Shown here: positions 26,068 to 35,512 of the stretch, in pieces
How positions within the stretch are numbered: the stretch's first letter is position 1
Layout: each line of letters opens with the position of its first letter
Assembly (NCBI GenBank): GCA_036245805.1
Contig: BTRK01000006.1
Coordinates: 32,120,901-32,184,900 of the forward strand
Length of the DNA stretch: 64,000 bases
Source of the DNA: Pristionchus mayeri
Lineage: Eukaryota; Nematoda; Chromadorea; Rhabditida; Neodiplogasteridae
Direction: 5' to 3'
Program-made: the position numbers and the translations under genes
The notes under the pieces: model-generated
What the model was told of the DNA's origin: nothing
Database searches by the model: none
Seen by the model: only the letters and a program-made list of their open reading frames with translations

Positions 26068-26516
26068 GCTCATTTCTTATTTTATTTGTCGTTCAATATT
26101 TGGTTTAATCATGCTTACGATTCTCTCAAAACTTATCAGTGTCCGCTCGCTAGGTTTGCTGTTACTCCTCCTTTAATTCCTATCACACGTTTGCAGAGAA
26201 AAGGATAAGATTTACTATTGATTGTTCCCTAGATAATATATTTGCTAAGGTTCTTGTGCATAGCACGCTGGTGAGCCAATGGAAAATGCACAAAGGAGTC
26301 GAAAACGTGGAGGAGACGGAACTTTAATTGCAATGCTGCCATCAATTGTCTGCTTCAAGATTCTTTATTATGAATGTTTCAGAAATAGTGAATGAGTAGA
26401 TGGGATGCCCTAGATAGGATCTTCACTCTTTCCGCGTACGACTGCACTGAGTGGAATCGATCGGGGTGATCGCCTTGGTGAAAGCCGTCTGAATGCATAA
26501 ATGGGGGTACTGTATC

Positions 26517-27758
26517 CTATCGTAGTCTGACCTTTCCCTCGACACTCCTCTTATCCTCTCTGGTCTTGTTCTCCTCTCGATCCACCTTGGGATTCTTCTT
26601 CTCCTTATCATCAGTGGGCTCTTTCCCTGTCTTCTCCTTCAATTCCTCGCTCCATTCCTTCTTCTTCTCTTCCTTCTTCCTCTCTTCCTTCTTCTGCTCA
26701 CTGCAATAAATCACTTCTCGATTCGACTCTACCGTATTCCTCTCATACCGTTGCCCACTCGATGGTTCGCGCTTCTTTTCCTCCTTCTCTCTCTCCTTCT
26801 CAGTCTTCTTCAGAGGGGATTGGATGGTTCCTGCAGTGACGTCCCTTGCCGTCGTCTCCTTCGCTGCTACTTTATTGATCTTCAATCCATCGAACTTCTA
26901 AAGGGGCCTTTTGAGAGGGTCAAGTGATTCCACCATACGGATATTGGCTCCCTCGTCATCGTTGTTGTTGGTTTGTCTAGCGAATCTGGACCGATAGTGA
27001 TCGTCTCGATCATTAGATCGCCAGTCACTTGCGAGTACGCAGACTGTGCCTTTTCTCCCTTGAGATGCGAATGAAGAGGGAGTGCATCTATTCTCCCACC
27101 TTCTCCTCTCTCTTCTTACTGCTTTCCGGCGTCGTTCCACTTCCATTCGGTTCAGTGCTTCCAGGGGCGGAGCCTGCAGTCATTCAATGGTCGCACTGGT
27201 TGCATCCCCCTCCTCTCACCTGTTCCAGTGTTGGCTGGAGACGCACAAGTGCCTTTCGATGGACCCCCAGTTGTCTCCACTGGAGTCTGAGAGTCTGAGA
27301 GAGGGAGGGAAAGTTACCGTACTCTCAATTGATGATAAACTCACCAATTTGGTTAGGGGGAATTTGCTTCGATTTAACTGGGCTGTCCGCCTCTCCGGTA
27401 GTTGAGGGAACCTGCGGAGTTGCTACGTCCTGAGAAGAGAGATTGGGTTACGGTAGACAATGCCCACTGTTCATGCGTCTTACATTGTTCTTCTGAAGTG
27501 ATTGAGTGGGATCCGCTACCTTCGTTGAGTTGTGAGAGCTCTGAAGGGAGAAAGTGATGAGAGTAGAGAGAAGTTGAATACCTTCGTAAAAGAGCAGAGC
27601 GAGAACAGTAGGGAAATTGTTGTGCACAAGGATAGAAGGAGAAGGATCATTGCATGAGAGGAATGGGAGAAAGCAACCACTCACAATGACCCAGAGAGGA
27701 AGAAGTGAATGAAGAATGAGAGGAGTGAGGAGGGACAATGGAGGACCACTCTACTCAT
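26517..27758 (-). CDS. Putative Ser/Thr/Pro- and Lys/Glu-rich protein, possibly secreted
   Basis: Several short exons can be read on the minus strand: a hydrophobic start at 27758 (MSRVVLHCPSSLLSFFIHFF), then SHNSTKVADPTQSLQKN (about 27540), DVATPQVPSTTGEADSPVK (about 27430), TPVETTGGPSKGTCASPANT (about 27290), GSAPGSTEPNGSGTTPES (about 27175), and SAYSQVTGDLMIETITIGPD (about 27045). The last part, from about 26898 to the stop at 26517, starts KFDGLKINKVAAKE. It then becomes extremely Lys/Glu-rich (KEEKKKEWSEELKEKTGKE) after a 48-base intron near 26750. The first junction does not join in phase with the sites I chose, so the 5' end is uncertain. No domain is recognised. The gene sits in the loop between the collagen arms. 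Confidence 0.45.
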
Positions 27759-27946
27759 TCCCCATACTCTCTACCTCAACACACACAATCTCCATTGCTG
27801 TTCAAGAAGATCATCCACTCACTGCATAAGCAATCGTCGATGCGTCGGGGGGAAAAGAACGTCGCGAAGAAGGGGTTACGGTAGTCTAATTGTTTACTGA
27901 TTACGATAGTTTAATGGTTACGATAGAAGAAGGTGACGATGTAGAG

Positions 27947-28412
27947 CTCTGGTTTCTTCCAACCAGTAGGTGGTCAATTGGTTACCAACTGGTCAGGGCA
28001 CTGGTTAACCAGTGGTTAGCCTAAACTCCGCCCACTACCACTGGTCAAAAACAGCTAACAACTGGTTAACCAGTTGGAGTGGGCGGAGTTTAGGCTAACC
28101 ACTGGTTAACTAGTGCCCTGACCAGTAGTTGGGGAGTTCTCTGGTTTCTTCCAACCAGTTGCTGGGGAACCCTCCAGCAACTGGTCAGAGCACTGGTTAC
28201 CAACTGGTCAGGGCACTGGTTACCAACTGGTTAGCCTAAGCTCCGCCCACTCCAACTGGTTAACAACCAGTTAGAATAGCTTAGGCTAAGCAGTTGCTAA
28301 CCAGTGCCTCGACCAGTTGGCAACCAGTGCTCTGACCAGTTGTTGGCGGGTTTCCCAGCAACTGGTTGGGAGAAACCAGAGTTGCCCACCTACTGGCTGA
28401 AAGAAACCAGAG
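27947..28412. mobile_element. MITE built of palindromic CCAACTGGTTAACCAGT-type units
   Basis: Terminal inverted repeats start CTCTGGTTTCTTCCAACCAG and end CTGAAAGAAACCAGAG. The interior is many direct and inverted copies of AACTGGTTAACCAGTT-like units and AGGCTAACC/CTCCGCCCACT blocks. A second pair of the terminal sequence occurs inside (about 28138 and 28382), suggesting one element within another. No coding capacity. Confidence 0.7.
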
Positions 28413-28630
28413 AAGCAGCGAGGGTAGCTTCACGATCCTTGCAGCTGCGACTATGATTCCAGGTCAGGAATACTAAAGGGGAAAGAAGCAGGATTCGGAG
28501 GAAAGAAAGAGGGACGAAGTAATTCATGTTTCTATTTCAAAGCACGTTGATTCTCAGAACTCTAGATTCTCAGAATCAAATGGCTCAGTGTCAGAAATAA
28601 ATTACACTCGTTCCAGTCAGCTTATTCAAT

Positions 28631-31600
28631 TATAAGAGTCACTATCTGAGAGGACTGACCTCAGGCCGTACAGCAAAAATGAAATTTCATATAAATGTGG
28701 TCTTAGGGGTAACTTTTCACGTAGAGTTCGAAAATCGACCTTAGGAAGCCACACCTCTCACCCCTCATTTCTTGTTCTGCGCTGAACTTGAGCGGTCGGT
28801 TTTTCTAACTTTTGAACGACGCATCCAAATCACTTACATTTATAGTAATCCTGATAGATCTCGACGAGATAAGCATTTTTACTGTTGGAAGTGAAATGCT
28901 AGCTCATCTGTGAAAAAAGTTGAGGCCATTTTAAATGTTAAAATTTTTAATGTGGAAAGATATATTCCGGGGTGTAATTTTAAGTATGTTCATTGGATTC
29001 CCCGTGAAAAGTTACCCCTAGAACACAATTTTCACTCGTAATTTCGCGGGACAATGATATTTCCCGAAATTCAGAACAGGGAAGTATGGTGAACCACTGA
29101 ATTTTTGAAATCTCGTACATTTGCGATTTCAAAATTTTACCAATTTGGAAATGTTCTCAATACTGTACTTCAACTTTTTATGCATAATTAGAGAGTGTTC
29201 TCTCCAATAAACATGACTTACGACATCAAAAAATCTTTTTTTTTTCACGTCACAATTTCTCAAATTTGCACGTTGCCAACTCAACAGTTCGAGTCCGCTT
29301 GACGCTTTAGCTGTAGCCATTTTGTAGCATTCTTCGACATGAGTGAGAATTGGTGGAACAGACCTCCTCCGATATATCGGGGCTGTAGTTATTGACGCCC
29401 GAATATGGGTAGAAGACGGAGTCCGAAATATTTAAATTCATTTTGGGAGTTAATTTGGAGAATTTTGATAAGATATTGCTGTAAATAATGTTTTCATATC
29501 CTGAGGAATCATATACGTATGGAAAAGCGACCGTTTGAACAATTTTTCAAAAATCGAAATTTTCAAATATCGAAAATTTCGAAAATTTTGAAAGGGGAAG
29601 AGGTGTGTATTTGTGTGTAAATTTTATACACCAGATTATGAAAACATTATTTACCACAGGTATCACGAGTCGATGAAGCAAAATCAGGGCCAACGCGAAC
29701 AATTTTTTCCAAACTCATTTAAAATCAACCAAACTATGGTAGTATACTACCCTGGTGAAAAGTTTTTGAAAGAACCATACTATTTCTCCCAGAGCCTGCA
29801 TTTAGGAATTCTCCGGTTTTGGTCCCTGAAATACTGTATTTCAGCTCCCAGATGAGATAGAGAGACTTAATAGGGCTCAAAAAACGTAGAAAATTATTTT
29901 GAGAAACTTTTATGTTGAAGGTATGGCATGAAAATCAAAAATAAATTATTTGTGCTCAAAAGAATGAAGGCCAAACAACAGAAACAATGTTTTTGCCAAG
30001 ATGTGGGAGACTAAAGCAGAATTTTATTAATGATTTTGAAAGAACATCTTCCCTAACTTATAATAAAAAAATAAAAATGACAAAATGGTGGGGTTCTAGT
30101 TCTCATTTTTTGCATTCAAAGTGTAGTGTTCCCTACTTCCGTTCATAAATACCTAAACGTATCATTCCAGCTCACTGCATTTCACTCCCTGGTACTTATT
30201 CACGATGTTTCCAGTCCAGTAAAGCTAAATTACTGTGCGAAATTCAAAATTTCGAAATTTCGAAAAATACGGTTTTCGCATTCTCCCATGAGCACGATTT
30301 TCAGCATTGAAAACTCAAAAATTATAAATACAGAGCGATCAGCTACTGTCGCTTCTTAAAGTATGCTTCGACGCCAACAAAATTAGAGCCATGCATATTC
30401 ATCTAAACTTGTATTCCTCTCGAATTTCTCGCTCCAAAATCGCTACATCGACGGTTCGTCAAGGGATAAAATTCTTGTTTGATAAGATAATTAAGAATAC
30501 CGATACAATTACATTATGAAAAATATATTCAGGGATTGCTGAGTATGAAAAACACTGAAATTTTCAAAAATTGGAATTTTTTTTTGAAAAGGAAAATTTC
30601 AAATTTCAAATTTTTAAGAATTTCCAAAGTTAAGAAATATGAAATTTGTTATCGTTTTTCATACTCAGCAATCCCTGAATATATTTTCCATGATGTAATT
30701 GTATCGGTATTCTTAATGATCTTATCAAAAAACAAGAATTTTATCCCTTGACGAACCCTCGATGGAGCGATTTTGGAGCGAGAAATTCGAGAGAAATACA
30801 AGTTTAGATGAATATGCATGGCTCTAATTTTGTTGACGTCGAAGCATGCTTTAAGAATCGACAGTAGCTAACCTCTCCGTTTTTATAATTTTTGAGTTTT
30901 CAATGCTGAAAATCGTGCTCATGGGAGAATGCAAAAACCGTATTTTTCGAAATTTCGAAATTTCGAATTTTGCACAGTAATTTAGCTTTACTGGACTGGA
31001 AACATCGTGAATAAGTACCAGAGAGTGAAATGCAGTGAGCTGGAATGATACGTTTAGGTATTTATGAACGGAAGTAGGGAACACTACACTTTGAATGCAA
31101 AAAATGAGAACTAGAACCCCCACCATTTTGCCATTTTTATTTTTTTGTTATAAGTTAGGGAAGATGTTCTTTCAAAATCATTAATAAAATTCTGCTTTAG
31201 TCTCCTACATCTTGGCAAAAACATTGTTTCTGTTGTTTGGCCTTCATTCTTTTGAGCACAAATAATTTATTTTTGATTTTCATGCCATACCTTCAACATA
31301 AAAGTTTCTCAAAATAATTTTCTACGTTTTTTGAGCCCTATGCCATCTCTCTATCTCATCTGGGAGCTGAAATACAGTATTTCCGGGACCAAAACCGGAG
31401 AATTCCTAAATGCCGGCTCTGGGAGAAATAGTATGGTTCTTTCAAAAACTCTTCACCAGGGTAGTATACTACCATAGTTTGGTTGATTTTAAATAGGTTT
31501 GAAAAAAATTGTTCGCGGCTACCTCCATTGACTGGTGGTGATACCTGTGTTACAGCAATATCTAATTAGAATTCTCCAAATTAACTCCCAAAATGAATTC

Positions 31601-32414
31601 AAATATTTTCGGACTTCGTCTTCTACCCATATTCTGGCGTCAATAACTACAGCCCCGATATATTGGAGGAGGACTGTTCGACCAATTTTCACTCATGTCG
31701 AGGCATGCTACAACATGGCTACAGCTAAAGCGTCAAGCGGACTCGAATTGTTGAGTTGGCAACGTGCAAATTTGAGAAATTGTGAAGTGAAAAAAAATAA
31801 TTTTTTTATGTCCTAAGTCATGTTTATTGGAGAGAACACTCTCTAATTATTCATAAAAAGTTGAAGCACAGTATTGAGAACATTTCCAAATTGGTAAGAT
31901 TTTGAAATCGCAAATGTACGAGATTTCAGAAATTCAGTGATTCACCATACTTCCATATTCTGAAATTGGGGAAATATCATTGTCCCGCGAATTTACGAGT
32001 GAAAATTTTGTTTTAGGGGGAACTTTTCACGGGGAATCCAATGGACATAATTAAAATTACACCCCGGAATATATCCTTTCAAAATAAAAATTTTGACAAT
32101 TCAAATGGCCTCAACTTTTTTCACAGATGAGCTAGCCTTTCACTTCCAACAGTAAAAATGCTTATCTCGTCGAGATCTATCAGAATTACTATAAATGTAA
32201 GTGATTTGGATGCGTCGTTCAAAAGTTAGAAAAACCGACCGCTCAAGTTCAGCGCAGAACAAGAAATGAGGGGTGAGAGATGCGGCTTCCTAAGGTCGAT
32301 TTTCGAACTCTACGTGAAAAGTTACCCCTGGGACCACATTTATATGAAATTTCATTTTTTGCTGTACGGCTCATGGGTAGAATAGCTCAATTCTCTCAGA
32401 TAGTCACTCATAAT
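28631..32414. mobile_element. Foldback element 1, 3.8-kb imperfect palindrome
   Basis: The left arm 28631-30553 is the reverse complement of the right arm 30654-32414, with a loop of about 100 AT-rich bases centred on 30603. Outer ends pair as GAGTCACTATCTGAGAG with its complement at 32392-32409. The left arm is longer because of a separate 168-base insertion. The core, about 29655-31550, is related to foldback element 2 in the DPP III intron. There are many short open frames but none is shared or domain-like, so it looks non-autonomous. Confidence 0.85.
29484..29651. mobile_element. 168-base MITE nested in foldback element 1
   Basis: Terminal inverted repeats AATAATGTTTTCATA / TATGAAAACATTATT are flanked by TA on both sides (29482-29483 and 29652-29653). 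The right arm of the foldback element retains the empty site (GCTGTAACACAGG), so this is an insertion with a TA duplication, as in Tc1/mariner-type MITEs. Confidence 0.75.
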
Positions 32415-32704
32415 ACGTTATTTCTTCAAATTTGTCCGATCTTCATTGGGACCGTTTCAAATAACATTTCGTCTATTTCCATACATGGCATCCGGTATCA
32501 AAACTCTACCGGTTAAAAAAATGATTAAACCAAATATTGAACGACAAATAAAATAAGAAATGAGCAAGATAATATTGCATTCTCCAAGTGATTCTGTGAT
32601 CTTCGGTTGAATTTGTTTGTGAAATGAAATGGACGGGATATTTATTGAATAATTTATTTCATTGTGGTATCACTTCTTTTTTAGTAATCAGCCAATGGCC
32701 TTCC

Positions 32705-34299
32705 TTAAGCTCTAAGCTTCCTAAGTCTGTAGGGGTTGGATGCTCTGGGAGGAGTAGGGAGAGTCTTCTCAGTGGTTGCTTCTGCGGGGGCATCGTATCC
32801 AGCAGGGGCGGGGGCGGGAGGAGCAGCAGTCACTGCCTCGTACGAGGGAGCAGGAGCCGCCACCGGAGCGTCATACGCGGCAGGCGCGGGAGAGGGAGCG
32901 GATGCGGTAGTGGCAGCCACAGGAGTGTCGTAGCCTGCGGTCTCGGGCTCGTGCTTCACCTCAAACATATTCTTGTGATCACAGTATCTTCATTCGAAAT
33001 AGTGTCAAATTGAACCCATTCAGTCTATTCAGCCAAAGTACTAATCTACTATGATCATTTGAGGAATTCATGGTGTAGCTTATGTAGCTGCTACAGTACT
33101 CTTGTCTACAGTACCTCGAACGAACGAGGAGGGCAAGGGCAATAGGCAGCATCTGATCCAGGCAGACCGGCTTCTCCCTCCACTCCATCAGTTCCATTCT
33201 CTCCGGGGAATCCGTCTCTCCCGGGTGCTCCAGCCGCTCCCTGAGGTCCAGGAGCTCCAGCAGGTCCACGCTCTCCGCGTGCTCCGGGCTTTCCAGCGCG
33301 TCCAACACGTCCGTCGGGTCCGGGTGCACCGGGAGCACCAGATCCTCTCTTTCCATTTCTTCCGGGTCCTCCGGGTCTTCCATCGCGTCCATTTCTTCCA
33401 TTGGATCCAGCATCTCCAGCAGGTCCAGTCTCTCCATTCTCTCCGTCCTTTCCAGGTGCACCGGGTGCTCCGGGAGCGCCTTCGGGTCCGGGTCTTCCAG
33501 TCTCTCCATCGGGTCCCGCGGGTCCTCTGGGTCCGGCAGGGCACTTGGTGCAAGGTGCAGGCTGTGCGTACGGGTCCTTCTCAGTGGGCAGACCAACGTT
33601 GCCATTGTTGCCGTCCTTTCCAGGGGCTCCATCAAATCCAGCCTCTCCAGGGGCTCCGGGAGAACCGGGCGGGCCTGCAATGCACTCTTCATTCTCTTCC
33701 TATTCCATGATTCATTATGGTCCAGAAAGGGACTGGTACTTACCAGCAGGGCAGTTATTAGGCTGCTCGCCACAGTTGCAAGTCTTCCCGTTAGCCTGAC
33801 GGACCTGCAGCAGAATACATTCGAATTGCATTGTTGTCATTCATCAAACCTCGTTAGGATCGAATCGAGAATGATATAAGAATGAAAGAGGAGGAATATA
33901 CGGTACCTTTCTGACGTTGAACGGAGTAGAGGAAGAGGATGAAGCAGGGGCTGCTGAGAGGATGTTCACCCAAGCATCGTTCGCCACCATCTCAACAGCA
34001 TTATTCTTTTTTTTCTAATCCGTCTTCTGATCATTCTTGTCAACTGCTTCTCCTCCATCTCTCTCACCTTGAACTCCTTGAGATCCATCATCGCCTCCTC
34101 ATGGAAGGAAGTGATGTCATTGGTGAGAATGGCGAGAGAAGCCATCACAGAGAAGATTGCGATGCCTGAGCCGGCAGTAGCCACGTACACCAGAGCCTGA
34201 AGGAGAGAAGAAATAGACGAGATCTTCTTCCTTAGAGATCTCTTCATTTGAGTATCCTGATTACCAGATTAGAAAATTGAAGGGACTCACGTTACTCAT
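32705..34299 (-). CDS. Cuticle collagen B
   Basis: Inverted copy of collagen A with an identical gene length (1595 bases) and identical exon layout: 34299-34291, 34196-34068, 33990-33907, 33804-33744, 33674-33115 and 32959-32705, giving 365 residues. It has the same signal-anchor, [12 protein letters not shown] domain, Gly-X-Y region, CPCPPRS block and Ala/Pro tail. Visible replacements against copy A include Leu to Ser and Ala to Ser in the signal-anchor, Pro to Ser in the first triplets ([10 protein letters not shown]), Arg to Pro in the tail (SPAPAAY) and Val to Ala near the end. No disabling change was seen, so both copies should be functional. Confidence 0.93.
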
Positions 34300-34352
34300 T
34301 CTTGTCTGTTGAGTGAAGCTGCAACTGCTTGCTCCTCCTCTCTCCACCCTCC

Positions 34353-34360
34353 CTTTTATA
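34353..34360 (-). promoter_or_regulatory. TATA box of collagen B
   Basis: TATAAAAG at exactly the mirrored position of the collagen A box, 61 bases before the start codon. Homology between the two promoters stops only 8 bases further upstream, so the shared promoter is very short. Confidence 0.75.
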
Positions 34361-34368
34361 CTCCCGAT

Positions 34369-35190
34369 GTCCAAGGGAGGCGCGTGAACCAAGAGTAACT
34401 GTCGCTCTCTCCATGCACGTACTCTCTCACTGGACAGAGTATGGATAGACGGGATTAGTCATTTGAGTGTTGTACTCATCACGCATTCCTCTGTTTCTCT
34501 TGCCTGGAGAGATCCTTCCAAGGGAGGAGATCAGTGACCTTCCCGATCGAGAATGGAGGTTCTCTTCTTTGTTCTTACGAGAGAAGAGGGGAGAGAACGG
34601 GAGAGAGTGAGAGAGGGAGAAGTGACCTTCCTTCCCCCTCTGCTTCTCTTTTTCTCACTCCATTGTTTTGTCCGAGTTCGCAGTGGAACAGCAGAAGACC
34701 TTGATTGAGAGGAAAGAGGCGGCCTGGTTATTCTCGCTCTCTCGCTGTTCGTGCGAACGATAATAAGGGAAAGCGAAGAGAGGGAGGGAAGGGAAGGAAG
34801 TGTAATCTGACCGGAGGGAAGGGGTGAGAACCAAAGGAATGCATCATCGCAGTTCGAGAATGAACACAAAGTGATGTACAACTGTTCTTCCCTTCCCAAA
34901 CCACCGAAATTTGACATGATCTCGAGTCTGCTTTGAGGTTGAGCGACATCAGACACTATTTTTTCGGGATTAGAACCCCCGCTTGTGTTGCCAGTTTAGC
35001 TCAATTTTTGTATTTGGTCAGCATTGATGTGGTCAGAATTTTGATCTACACATGTTTACAGAAAATGAGCGTTATGCTAAAACATCGCGAGACAATATGA
35101 TCCGGATATGAAAATGATACAAATATTTAAAGTTAATTTAAAAGGTTAATCGATATATAGATATAGATATCTATATATCGATTAAATGCG
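34369..35190. other. Intergenic, no gene supported
   Basis: Unique flank upstream of collagen B. A minus-strand open frame at 34956-34531 is Ser/Arg-rich and lacks domain or splice support. A short self-complementary ATATAGATATAGATATCTATAT tract lies near 35153-35184. Confidence 0.45.
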
Positions 35191-35192
35191 TT

Positions 35193-35460
35193 CTAGCAAG
35201 CCGGGTTGCGCAGTGGTTGTGTGATAGAATGCGAATCCGAAGGTCATGAGTTCGACCCACCGCGCCTGCAGATCCACACGAAACCAAGGGGGTTAAGAAA
35301 TGTTGGTAGTGACTGGTAATCACGAATAAATTCCCCGTGCACACAACACGGAGGATAGCCTAGCAACAGGCCACTGATCATCTCAGGATAGGCCCCAGTT
35401 GCATTGGCGTGGGGTAGTCGACAATGCGAAATGCGTTCACGACTCACGAACTTTACTTTA
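35193..35460 (+). mobile_element. tRNA-derived SINE-like element
   Basis: The head contains an A box (TTGCGCAGTGG) and a B box (GAGTTCGACCC) about 50 bases apart, in a tRNA-like 70-base segment with poor acceptor-stem pairing. A unique body follows, then a tail of CTTTA repeats near 35450. It lies just downstream of the DPP III stop. It could also be a tRNA pseudogene with chance flank. Confidence 0.55.
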
Positions 35461-35512
35461 CTTTATATCGATCATCGATATATCGATATATACATGGAAG
35501 AATTACTCTTCA

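Larger units (their letters stand above)
23638..26112 (+). repeat. Giant inverted repeat, arm A (collagen A)
   Basis: Bases 23638-25440 are mirrored by 34368-32566 with every landmark at x and 58006-x, so there is no net length difference over 1803 bases, introns and promoter included. Homology resumes at 26068-26112 (mirrored by 32565-32521) after a 627-base insertion present only in this arm. Substitutions are few, for example GLGIAIFAV here against GSGIAIFSV in arm B. Confidence 0.92.
32521..34368 (-). repeat. Giant inverted repeat, arm B (collagen B)
   Basis: Mirror of arm A: 34368-32566 pairs with 23638-25440 and 32565-32521 pairs with 26068-26112. This arm lacks the LINE fragment, so it represents the pre-insertion state. 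Outside 34368 the two flanks are unrelated. Confidence 0.92.

Noticed and set aside
27947..28412. CRISPR-like repeat array
   Set aside because: Units are palindromic, variable and in both orientations with no regular spacers, and the genome is eukaryotic.
30126..31126. Paired identical-looking peptides on opposite strands
   Set aside because: They arise from the two arms of foldback element 1 and have no coding signature.
23638..34368. Assembly artefact explaining the collagen duplication
   Set aside because: The arms differ at several coding sites and by a 627-base insertion, and outer flanks are unrelated; a long-read check is still sensible.
35195..35268. Functional tRNA gene on the plus strand
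   Set aside because: Pol III boxes are present, but the acceptor stem is not formed and a SINE-like body and tail follow.
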